A stretch of 64,000 bases of DNA from Eutreptiella sp. 'Long Island Sound 2002' (taxonomy: Eukaryota > Euglenozoa > Euglenophyceae > Eutreptiales > Eutreptiaceae): contig OZ038378.1 in the NCBI GenBank assembly GCA_964036045.1, positions 40,673,228 to 40,737,227 on the forward strand, given 5' to 3'. Within the stretch, counting starts at the first letter, position 1; each line of letters begins with the position of its first letter. Under the pieces are notes generated by a model. That model saw only the letters and a program-made list of their open reading frames with translations, ran no database searches and was not told where the DNA came from. Positions 32,932 to 41,395 of this stretch are shown piece after piece. The translations under genes were made by a program, and so were the position numbers.

Positions 32932-35287
32932 TGAAGCCGGTTCGGACCCCCGTGGCCATCTTGGGGTCACTTGGGGTGTGTATCTATGTGCCGGCAAGCC
33001 GCCATTGGCTGATATCATACTCTCCCATCCACCTGATCTAACCCGATGTGATAGTGTGATAGGTTTGGCCATTCCGGCTATGAGCGGCCACAGTCAGTAC
33101 CGAGGCGCCGCCAGCGGAGATTTATATATCAGAATATCAGGAATCAACAGGGTTTTATTATCATAATGTTTCCGTAATTTTTCAGCCTTTCGTTCTGATA
33201 GTCAATGTATCGGCGACTGTCAGTTGGCTCGCGATTTTGCGTTAACCGATTGGTTAACTGTTATTTCCAGATATTTTGGCGGATATTCCGTTGAAGGGTC
33301 AGATCTCATCAGCAAAGGGTTCGTTGCTTCCGCAATTCTCTAAATAAGCACTCGAAATTTTAATCAGAATTTTTCGCGATGTCGAAATCGGATTTTCGAC
33401 TTCGACATCGCCGCACTTGATTTGGACTTCTTCGAGTGGTCGTACACCTTTCCCTGTGTCCGAATCAGGTTTCCCTTATCCTTGCCACCCATTTGACTTG
33501 GAGATATAAGGGAAACAAAATCGAATCGTGGGACCACTTTGAAGGATCATATCTACGCGCGAGTGTGAGGAACGAGAATAAGGAAGGTTGGGTTGCAAGC
33601 ACCTTCGTCTCAACTTAATTTAGGAAGCATCAAACGCCTTTGGTGCGTACACATGCCCGGTGTAGCAAGGGATAATGGTCTAGAGGGTATAAAGTGATAT
33701 ATAACTCTTGGACCGTGCAACCGAATATTTTAATGCGACTTTCGAGTGTACCGCATGAGTGTTGGGGTTGCATAGATACTTTCCTTGGGTTCCTACGTAT
33801 TTTTAACGTGAAGTTATGTCCATGGAGGGGCATGGCATATCATGGTGGGAGCCACTTTTGAGGGTATGTTTTATATGCATGGTATATGTCTTGATATGCT
33901 CACGCCCATGTTATATATCTTCGTGTGGCCGAAGAGATGGGGAGCCATACGTGACAAGGGCCTTGCCCATGTCCCAATTGTGGAATTCAAAGCGCTAGAC
34001 CAAGTCTACCGCGTATGTATTGCTCATGGTATGTTTGACAAAGAGATCCATGGGTGCACTCCCATTTTCATGGGGCATGTAGATATTAGTGGCGAGGGTA
34101 TCTCCATGCGCCCGATCGGGGATCCAAGTGGGGGAATTGTTCGCAAATGGTTCCAATCATTTGTGTATTTAACCATGAGCGGATATCATGGGTGAGCATA
34201 GAGATATACTATCATGACAACTTTGAATTTGGTCATATTTTCATGTTTTTGACCTCAATTTTTGCTCATTTTTGCGTTTTGTGTACTCACCTGGTCAGCT
34301 AACAGCAAGAAGCCTATGGAGAGTCGAACCATGGTATGTTGTTCATATGTTGGCATATGCTTTGGAGTTGAACACCACCATATGCCGGATCGCGTACTCC
34401 ATTTGGCTTGGCGCACGAAGGATCACAAGAATTGGTCTCAAAATCATGGGCTGACTTGGGCAGTGCGTGGCGCCCATATCCGAAGGGGTTTCGAGGGTAA
34501 AGTGGGGATGTACATGGGCATTGGCCTTTGGTCTCTATCCTCCATGAATGGTAGACTTTGATTCCATGCATGCTTGGAGCCTTCGGATAAGTGGTAACTT
34601 CAATTTTGAGCATATATGTGATATATGGCCAATATGGTGTGAATTGGCAGTTTTTTGGCATGTTATGAGTTCAAACTCATAGGTCATTTCTCTAAGCCCA
34701 TTCGACTTCAAGTCCAACCAAGGTTATGTCAGGGTAGTGCATGGTCCTCAGTGTCACTCTAGGCCATGACACACCACCTCCCCTATTGGGCTAGGATTTA
34801 GAGGCTTGGGAGTGAACACATTTTTGGGGTTTGTGTAGTGACTTTTGACACATGGCATTCAGCCATCTCGTTTGACCGGGTTCAGGGCAATATGTTGGTG
34901 AGTCAAGGGAAGGTCTTGAGTCCAGGGAATGAGGGGTTTATGGCTGTGAGTGTGTATGTTTACCTCTTTCCCCAACTTTGCTTTATTTGTGTTCATATGC
35001 CAATTTCAGGGCTTTCTTCCTTGGTGCAAATCTTGTACATGCCCGCCATCGTGAGACAATCGATGTGCTGAACGAAAGCCCGCAGCCTGATTTGGATTGT
35101 GAATTGGGTTATTGCTGTACTTGTGGGATCTGGTTGCCATTCAGGGTTGAAGGAGGATTTTATTTTCTATATTTTTGGATTTGGACCCTGGAAATTGAGG
35201 AATGCAATCGTTGATCCGGAGTAAATCAGCAGGGGTTACAGGCGGAAGGGGCACAGCGGGGGCCGGTCCTGGTAGGGACCTTCTTTA
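32932..35287 (+). repeat. 3' LTR of copy B (2,356 bp)
   Basis: The same length and ends as the 5' LTR, with a small number of base differences and no length change. It keeps the ATG of the gag N-terminus (35202-35204) that the 5' LTR has lost. That frame runs out of the element into TRIM-1 sequence and stops at about 35474. Confidence 0.95.
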
Positions 35288-35301
35288 TGAGTTCCATTAC
35301 A
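35288..35301 (-). repeat. TRIM-1 middle LTR, right fragment
   Basis: TGAG target duplication (35288-35291) plus the last ten bases of the LTR broken at 22090. Joining the two halves without copy B gives the uninterrupted 274-bp repeat. Confidence 0.85.
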
Positions 35302-35523
35302 CTCCCTTCACAAGCCATGTGCAGGGTGCTGAGGCACCAGGCACAGGACTGACAAGAGATATGATGGACCTCAGCACTGCACAAAATAGACACTCAGAAA
35401 GCGTTACACCTAGCACTGCACCTAGCACAGGGCTGATACAGAGCATGATGGACTCAGCACTGCATCGGATCTGAGTTAGATCATTAAGAAGTGTCTAAAT
35501 CTTTTTTTTTCGAACACTGGGAT
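35302..35523 (-). mobile_element. TRIM-1 internal region, second copy (222 bp)
   Basis: Nearly identical to 21605-21826 and the same length. Non-coding. Confidence 0.75.
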
Positions 35524-35797
35524 CGTAATAATCTTGGAGATCTTCTCTTTTGAGTGCTATTTTTGCCGTGATCTCCTTAGTGATTTCGAAATCCAAATGC
35601 GAATCCGGCAACGGCGCAGCACGTGATTGATCTCATAAATCACTACATAGTTTCATCCCAGTGTTCTGCACAGTACACAAAATGAATTCGATTCAATAGT
35701 TTAATAATTGAATTGCATTGCACTGAGCTTTACATATGCACGCACGCGCGTTCACTAAATGATCGCGGTCTGCGCGCACGTGCTGAGTTCCATTACA
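35524..35797 (-). repeat. TRIM-1 LTR, rightmost (274 bp)
   Basis: The 5'-most LTR in the element's own (minus) orientation. ATCC at 35798-35801 pairs with ATCC at 21327-21330 as target duplication. The insertion point is about ten bases past the stop codon of the transposase gene on the same strand. Confidence 0.82.
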
Positions 35798-35810
35798 ATC
35801 CTCCAAGGCA

Positions 35811-37298
35811 TTAGCTCGTCGGCGGTGCAATGCCGGTGTCCGGCAAGCGCAAGCCGCCCAAGCTGGCCAATGCATACGCAAGCGCATTGGAGTCGGTATT
35901 GGGGATAGACATAGGGATAGAAAATGGCAACGCCGAGGATGATGATGATGAGTGCATCGCACATGCAAACGGATCCAGCGCCATGGAAAAAGAAGGAAAG
36001 GACATATCTGGCAACAGGGGAACGGGCGGCGAACTGGAGGCAAGTGTGCCAACATTGGGAGCGGGTGATGCATTCAAGCTATGTGCACCATCGGCCACGG
36101 GTGGCAACCCAAGACAACCTACGACGGCTTCAACCATGGTGGCTTTGCCTTTTGGCTTTTTTTTGTTGCGACTAAGAAGGATGGCTCCTAGTTGCTCTAC
36201 CGTCAACTTGTGTACATCCTCCGCACAAGTCAATCCTGTGGTTAGCGTGGAGGCAAGGACGCAAGCATCTTGTTTCTTTGATGCCATCTCATCCTCTCGG
36301 GCTTGCCTCTTCCTCGCATCCTCATCCTCCTTTGCCTTTCGCTTCTCAGCAGCCGTGCGCACCAAAGCAAAACAAACATCAGATGTGATTGGACCCTTGT
36401 CCCACAACATGGAGCTTGTCAAGCGTGTGGTTTGTGTTGTGGGGTCCACAACCTCTTCTCTGTTGTCCGTTCCAAACATGGTTTGAACCATGTATTGCAC
36501 ATTCAACTTAGATGCATCAGGATCAACTTTGGAACATGCTTTATCCCGTGCCCGTTCCTTCTCCACAAGCTCCCAATACACCTTACGGGTAAAAGGGACC
36601 ACACCAATGGAATGCCATGCCCTATGATTATTGGCAATTGAAAAGCCCTCTTGCCATGGAGCACACAGGCAATTGCAAAAGTGGTCAAAGCCCATACGGT
36701 ACCTTCCCTTCGTGATCAACTCTGCCAATTTCTTATGCCGTGCAACCCTCCATCCTCCCTTTACTAATTTGAAATTACGACGATCCTCAGCCTGCAAGGC
36801 GGCGGTCGTGTAAAGGGGCCGCAACACCAACACAACACCCATTTCGCGACACAAAATGAGAAACTCATATGTCATGTGGGAACCGTGCCCATCACAAATC
36901 AAAACAATGGGGTTGGAGGGGGAAACGGCGTGGGATCCTTGAAACAAAGGAAGGATGTTCCACTTAACGTATCGGATGGCACCATCATCATGTTTCATGG
37001 TGCCGGTGGTGTTGCATGCAAAAGTGGCTGCAAACACACGAGGGGGGTCCTTGCTAACATCAAGGATGTCAGAAAGGGGTGCAGCCTCAGTCGAAGTGGC
37101 TTGAATGCTCTCCGCGGCAAAGATAATGTGTGCCGGGGTGGCAGAGCCATTGGCAAGACTACCTCCTACAGCAGTGGCGGAGCCACCCGCCTTAACCGCA
37201 TGAGTTTGCCCTTTGTCCGACAACTCTTTGGCAATGGTTGTCCGTGCCCTGCGTGCGCGCAATGGTGCATTTTTTCCATAGTGCGCGCAAATTTCCAA
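35811..37298 (-). CDS. pogo/Tigger-type DDE transposase (DDE_1 fold), probably lacking its N-terminal exons
   Basis: The minus-strand frame ends at TAA 35811-35813. The middle matches the catalytic domain of pogo-group transposases, the family that also gave rise to CENP-B-like host genes. A hydrophobic strand leads to ICDGHGSH (Asp near 36,890), then 35 residues to the next catalytic Asp in LQAEDRR (near 36,783), the usual spacing. The typical later block with NNHRAWHSIGVVPF (near 36,640) also follows. The first catalytic Asp is not evident, so it probably lies in an upstream exon. The 5' end of the open frame (37298 to about 37245) runs through GCGCGC repeats, and a CAG at about 37248 is a likely true exon start. 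A Lys/Glu/Arg-rich helix (about 36370-36270) and a Ser/Ala/Pro-rich tail follow. It could be a transposon copy or a co-opted host gene. Confidence 0.72.
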   Translation of the reverse strand: MEICAHYGKNAPLRARRARTTIAKELSDKGQTHAVKAGGSATAVGGSLANGSATPAHIIFAAESIQATSTEAAPLSDILDVSKDPPRVFAATFACNTTGTMKHDDGAIRYVKWNILPLFQGSHAVSPSNPIVLICDGHGSHMTYEFLILCREMGVVLVLRPLYTTAALQAEDRRNFKLVKGGWRVARHKKLAELITKGRYRMGFDHFCNCLCAPWQEGFSIANNHRAWHSIGVVPFTRKVYWELVEKERARDKACSKVDPDASKLNVQYMVQTMFGTDNREEVVDPTTQTTRLTSSMLWDKGPITSDVCFALVRTAAEKRKAKEDEDARKRQAREDEMASKKQDACVLASTLTTGLTCAEDVHKLTVEQLGAILLSRNKKKPKGKATMVEAVVGCLGLPPVADGAHSLNASPAPNVGTLASSSPPVPLLPDMSFPSFSMALDPFACAMHSSSSSSALPFSIPMSIPNTDSNALAYALASLGGLRLPDTGIAPPTS

Positions 37299-37347
37299 AA
37301 ATGTGACCTTTATAGCGCGCCTATTGCGCGCGCTCTACCGCGCTATA
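37249..37347 (-). repeat. GC-palindrome array I (irregular), upstream of the transposase exon
   Basis: Five GCGCGC-type motifs at about 37253, 37281, 37315, 37326 and 37337. Spacing is irregular (28, 34, 11, 11), unlike the other arrays. It ends at a CAG that can serve as a splice acceptor for the transposase exon on the minus strand. Confidence 0.6.
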
Positions 37348-37545
37348 TTGTCCCGTTTTTCAAATTTTTCAAAACCGGAAAATGTTTCAAAACCATGCTT
37401 TTTCCAGTGTCCTGCGTTTCTCCAAAGCCCCTTGCTTTTCAAAAACATTCCCTGTTGCTCATCCAAACCAAGACACATGCAAAAACACTGTCTGAAAGGT
37501 CTCAAAAGTGTGCAACAGTACAGGTCCTCACAGGCACAGACAGTG
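37348..37545. other. AT-rich spacer between arrays I and II
   Basis: Non-coding; contains several A/T-runs and no motif I can name. It separates the transposase gene from the Gln-rich gene. Confidence 0.4.
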
Positions 37546-37619
37546 TAGCGCGTGCAACATATTTACAGCGCGCGCTATGAGCCTTACAGCGCGCGCTATA
37601 CCAGGTATAGCGGGCGCTG
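37546..37619 (-). repeat. GC-palindrome array II (21-bp period), just past the Gln-rich gene's stop
   Basis: Twelve-base units at 37546, 37566, 37587 and 37608 (steps 20, 21, 21), for example CAGCGCGCGCTA. The array begins four bases after the TGA at 37624-37626 on the minus strand, so it lies in the 3' untranslated region or an adjoining intron. Confidence 0.85.
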
Positions 37620-37623
37620 TCAT

Positions 37624-40600
37624 TCAGTGATCTCCTTAATGGTTTGGACCACCACTTCGGCCTCCCACTCCTTCTCCCATTCGGGTCTGTGGTCTTCTGC
37701 CCCAGTGGCAGCTGGGGCTGCATCCCCTTCTTCTTGTGGGCTTGGGTTGCCTTCTGGGGCTGCTCCTTCTGGTGCCTCTTCTTCTTTCGGGGCTGCTCCT
37801 TCTCCTTCTTGTGGTGCGGCCGCTGGTGCCTCTTCTTCTTGTGGTGGGGCTGGTGCGTCGTCTTCTTGTGCTGCTGCTGCTGCTGGGGCTGGTGCCTCTT
37901 CTTCTTGTGCAGCTGCTGCTGGTGCTTCTGCTGGTGTTGCACCTTCGGCAGGTCCCTTGTCTTCTTGTGGGGGGTAAGGTAAGGTAAGGTAAGGTAAGTT
38001 GCTCGGGCGATCTCCGAACTCCAGCGTATCAGTGATCCCTACCTGTCCCTCGCAGCATCCCTTCCGGCTCGCGGGGTCACCGACACCCTAGCGCCTAGGA
38101 CACTGCGTTCCGCCCCCACCGGGGTTCGAACCGACGCTGCATCCCTTCCGGCTCGCGGGGTCACCGACACCCTAGCGCCTAGGACACTGCGTTCGGCCTC
38201 CACCGGGATTCGAACCGAGCACCTTTAGTTCAGGCGTCACGTGCATGACCGCTGAACTACGAGACCTTCTCTCTTCTTGTGGGGGGGCTGGTGGCTGGGC
38301 TGGTGGGTCTCCTTGGGGCTTCTTCTTCTTTGGGGTTGGTGGCTTGGACGGGGACATCCTCATGGTCTTTTGGTCGGGGCAGAGGTCCACGATTTCATCG
38401 GCCTCGTACGTCTCCCACCACGACTGCCACTTGTCAAACTCCTCATACGCTTTGCTTTTGGCGGAGAACACCTGGCAGCTGGGCATGAACTCCGACCAGT
38501 CGTCCTCTTCCTCCTCCTCCTCCCCTTGTTGGCTGGGGCTCCACTGATCGTTGGGGATGATGACGGCCACGTGGTCCTGAGGTGCCCTGGCGCCTGCTTG
38601 CTTGACCTCGGCTCCCTCCACAATCATCGGCGCGATCGCAGTGGTGCAGTAGATGATCCACCGTGGCTTGTAGCCTTTTTGGTAGGACCAATCTGGGCGC
38701 TGCATGAGCTCATCTCTTGCCTCCTTGTCCGCGTCGGCTCTGCTCTGCTGCTTGGCCTTGGGAGCCGTACTGGATTGGGTGGAACCGCGTGGATCTCCTT
38801 CTTCTTGTGGCTGGTCTGGGACTGGGACAGGCAGCTTCGGTGCTGGCTTTGATGCGAGCTGCGGCTGGGGTGCCTGCTGCGGTGTCGTCCTGCTTGCCTT
38901 GAAAGAGTAGCGCAGAGGCATAGCACAGGCATAGCACGCGCAATACGGAGCATAGCACGCGCGACGAAATGCATAGCACGTGCAATGACAACGATAGCGC
39001 GCGCTGCATTACCTTTTCTGCTTTCTCCTCCTCTGCTTTCTTCCGTCTCTTCTCCTCCTCTTCCTTCTCCTTCTTCTTCCTCCTCTCTTCCTCTTCCTTC
39101 TTCTTCCTCTTCCTCTTTTCCTCCTCTTCCTTCTCCTTCTTCTTCCTCTTTCCCTCCTCTTCCTTCTTCCTCTTCTTTGCTTCGTCCTCTTTCATCTTGG
39201 CCTGTTCCGCCTGACGTTGGACTCTCTGTGCCGCCTGTGCCAGCAGCTGCTGGTCGGCAGTCTTCTGGGCAAGGACCTTTCCAGGCGGGTGGGGGGGCTT
39301 AGCGGTGTGGGAGGCGGAGATGGCTGGTGGTAGGTGGCTGGTGGCTGCTGGCTCCTCGGTACGCTTCTTCTTTGGCCTTAGGACTGTCACGGATTCCGTC
39401 TCCGGCACGGCAAAGGCGTCGGCCCAGTCCACCTCCAGCTCCTCCAGCTGCCGCTTAGCCCGGGCCAGCACCGGGGAGGGGCCTTGCTCCTTCCGTCCGT
39501 CAAGCCAGTTGGCGGCATGCTTGGACTGCCCGGCAATGTCCGCGGGCATGCTGGTCATCAACGGCCCTCTGCGGGATCCCAGGCACAAGAGCTGCTCGAA
39601 GCTGCCCACCTACGTGACAATGGGACAGAAGGTAGGGCCGTAGCGCGCGCAAACAATCAAATCGCGCGTGCTACATCTAATGAAGCGCGCGCAACAATGT
39701 CAAAAGCGCGCGCAATGGCAAACATAGCGCGTACCTGTGTCTGTGCCAGTTGTTGTTGTTGTTGCTGCTGATGCTGGGCCATCTGCACCCGCTGCTGCTG
39801 CTGGAGCAGCTGCATTGTTGCCTGCTGCACGGCTGCCTGCTGTTGGAGCTGCTGCTGCTGCACTTGCTGCTGCTGCTCCTCGTCCTTGACCGCCGTGGTT
39901 TTGACTTTGGCGCCGGTTGCAAGTGCCCTTGCGGCACTGTCTCCTTTCTTGGCTGACCACCGCAGCAAACTGTCACCCGCACTTCTCACCGAGGCGCACT
40001 CGTTCTTGAAGGCCATTGCCCCTGCGTCGGTCGCGTTGATGAAGCTCGGTGGGTCCTTGTTGAAGTAGAAGTGGTGGACGGTCTTTGCGGTGGCACCCGG
40101 AGGCGTGTGGGTCCGAACATGACCCCACCCATAACTTGCCCAGCACGAGAACAGCAGCTCGTACTCCTCCACCTTGCAGTTTCCACCGGCAGCTTGTCCT
40201 TCTTTGGTTGGCACGGAGGGGTTCAACAGGTTCGCCAGACTGCACCAGTGGCCAGTAATGCTCTCTTCATGCCAGCAGGGTTTCACGGCTCCTTCTGGGA
40301 TCTTGGCAATGGCCGTGGCCCCTTGGCGCCAGAACTTTTAGAAGGCCACCTCAAAGAGGTAGGCCGGTGTCATGTCCTTCAGCCATGCCCAGTCGGGCCC
40401 TTGGGCGCAGATGGTGCTGTTTTGGTTGGGCCAGTTTCGGTTCTTGAAGTCGCTGCTGAGGGTGAAGCCCTTACGTGGCCCGGGTGGGGGGAACTGAAAC
40501 TGTGCTTGCACTTGGGGTTGCTGCTGTCTTTGTTGGACCTGCTGCTGCTGCTGCTGCTGCTGCTGTTCTGGGCTGCCGATTTGCTGGGCCGCAGCCTGCA

Positions 40601-41134
40601 CTTGCTGCTGCTGCATTTGCTGCTGCTGCTGCACTGGCAGTGGGCCGAAGAGCACTTGCTGCACTTGGCCCACTGGAAGACTGCCGCGCACTGGGGAGCC
40701 CAAGGTGGGCGACCCACCGGGGAACAGCATGGGAGAGAGCTGCTGTGAGGCAGCTCGTAGCGGGGACTGCGGCGCGGGCCACAGAGGCTGGGTTGGGAAG
40801 AACTGGGTCAGCTGCTGGGACAGCGTCTGCGGAAAACAGGACAAAGCACGCGCAACGAGGACGTGCGTAGTGCGCACAACGAGACAGCTAGCACGCACAA
40901 CAAGAGCGTAGCACGCGCAACGGAAACAGTAGTGCGCATGGCAAGTACCTGTGGCTGCATGCTCCATTGCGTCGTGGACGGCTGCTGCAGTCCCGGTTGT
41001 ACAGCTGCATGTGGCGGTGGTTGCGGTGTCTCAACTGCTCTTGTGGCCCCTGCAGCAGTTGTTGGCGGTGCTGCAGGAGGCGGATACCCCCAGCCTATGG
41101 GCTGCATGGGCAAGAGGGTTGCATTAAAGTACCC
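37624..41134 (-). CDS. Gln-rich, charged-helix protein of unknown function, at least four exons
   Basis: Exons on the minus strand: 41134-40949, 40826-39735, 39609-39013 and 38897-37624, joined by three phase-0 GT-AG introns. The frame changes across introns 1 and 3, so splicing is needed. The protein has a Pro/Gln/Ala-rich start, two poly-Gln tracts (about 40640-40510 and 39880-39745), and a conserved-looking Trp/Cys/His-rich domain (about 40430-39900). A ~60-residue Lys/Glu/Arg block (39190-39013) fits a single alpha-helix. A Trp-rich acidic domain follows (about 38700-38380), then a PPQEEE-type acidic tail. An in-frame TAA (40338-40340) interrupts exon 2, and a SINE in the last exon puts a new stop at 38172-38174. 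The ancestral tail ended at TGA 37624-37626. Upstream exons are probably missing. I recognise no family; it is likely broken now. Confidence 0.6.
37975..38271 (-). mobile_element. tRNA-derived SINE with target-site duplication
   Basis: On the minus strand it starts (about 38271) with a tRNA-like head. An acceptor strand GGTCTC pairs with GAGGCC, and an A-box-like TAGTTCAGCGG and an anticodon-like stem (CGCCT with AGGTG) follow. A perfect B-box GGTTCGAATCC lies near 38215. The body holds an 85-bp tandem duplication (38054-38138 and 38139-38223), each copy with its own B-box. The 3' end is a short repeat tail (TTACC)n at 37998-37975. A 15-bp direct repeat, TCTTCTTGTGGGGGG, flanks it at 37960-37974 and 38272-38286. 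It interrupts the coding region of the Gln-rich gene. Confidence 0.85.
38898..39012 (-). other. Intron 3 of the Gln-rich gene (115 bp), made of GC-palindrome array III
   Basis: Minus-strand GTAATG...TTTCAAG. Motif units TAGCACGCGCAA-like start at 38932, 38953, 38974 and 38995, exactly 21 bp apart, with two degenerate units at 38908 and 38921. Phase 0: the helix codons GAA AAG end exon 3, and GCA AGC begins exon 4. Confidence 0.85.
39610..39734 (-). other. Intron 2 of the Gln-rich gene (125 bp), made of GC-palindrome array IV
   Basis: Minus-strand GTACGC...CACGTAG. GCGCGCGCAA-type cores start at 39643, 39664, 39685, 39706 and 39727: four consecutive steps of exactly 21 bp. The last core overlaps the 5' splice site. 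Phase 0 on both sides. Confidence 0.88.
40827..40948 (-). other. Intron 1 of the Gln-rich gene (122 bp), made of GC-palindrome array V
   Basis: Minus-strand GTACTTGCC...TTTCCGCAG. Cores start at 40846, 40870, 40891, 40911 and 40932 (steps 24, 21, 20, 21). Phase 0. Its length is not a multiple of three and the reading frame differs on the two sides, which supports real splicing. Confidence 0.87.
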
Positions 41135-41306
41135 CTGTTCCAGCAGTAATACAAAAAGGAAAATGCAGTAACAAAAAAATCGAAATCACCAAGAAAAACG
41201 GACGAAAAGGAACAAATCAATGCATTCCAAATTGGAGGCACATTTGAAGTGCGTAGTCATAGCACGCTGCTTCCAATCATATATCGCGATTTCAAGGGTT
41301 CCGGCG
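41135..41306. other. Spacer or intron upstream of the Gln-rich gene's first visible exon
   Basis: On the minus strand it ends in a splice-acceptor-like GGAACAG before 41134. It carries T-runs and one degenerate GC motif near 41262. It could be the 3' part of an intron that begins at array VI. Confidence 0.4.
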
Positions 41307-41319
41307 CTTGAAAACAGCA

Positions 41320-41395
41320 TAGCGCGCGCGAGAGTGGTCATTGCGCGCACTAGATAGCATGTAGCGCGCGCTAAAAAACAAATAGCGCGCGCTAC
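41320..41395 (-). repeat. GC-palindrome array VI (21-bp period)
   Basis: Cores start at 41322, 41343, 41364 and 41385, three exact 21-bp steps, two of them the perfect TAGCGCGCGCTA. It starts directly at the end of the coding exon 41396-42041, either as an intron opening with GTAGCG (41395) or just past a TAG at 41392-41394. Confidence 0.87.

Larger units (their letters stand above)
22091..35287 (+). mobile_element. Family-I Ty3/Gypsy chromovirus, copy B (complete, 13,197 bp)
   Basis: A full-length LTR retrotransposon. It has two 2,356-bp LTRs (22091-24446 and 32932-35287) that differ at only scattered positions, a primer-binding site (24447-24458), a gag-pol reading frame (24361-32538), a polypurine tract (32921-32931) and a flanking 4-bp target duplication TGAG. 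It is inserted in the middle LTR of the TRIM-1 array. LTR similarity points to a fairly recent insertion. Three in-frame UAG codons and the loss of the gag ATG in the 5' LTR make it incapable of producing its own full Gag-Pol unless stops are read through. Confidence 0.96.

Noticed and set aside
37502-37942. His/Gln/Lys-rich 146-codon minus-strand protein
   Set aside because: It is the wrong frame of the acidic PPQEEE tail of the Gln-rich gene; the correct frame runs to TGA 37624-37626.
37975-37998. GGTAA repeats as a telomere-like or splice-regulating tract
   Set aside because: Fewer than five copies at the end of a SINE with target duplication; they are the SINE tail.
38054-38223. Two separate tRNA genes
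   Set aside because: B-boxes are present, but the 85-bp units lack A-boxes and a clover-leaf fold; only the SINE head has a full tRNA-like layout.
37249-41395. GC-palindrome arrays as a CRISPR array
   Set aside because: Repeat units are only ~12 bp, spacers ~9 bp, the context is eukaryotic introns with splice sites, and there are no cas genes.
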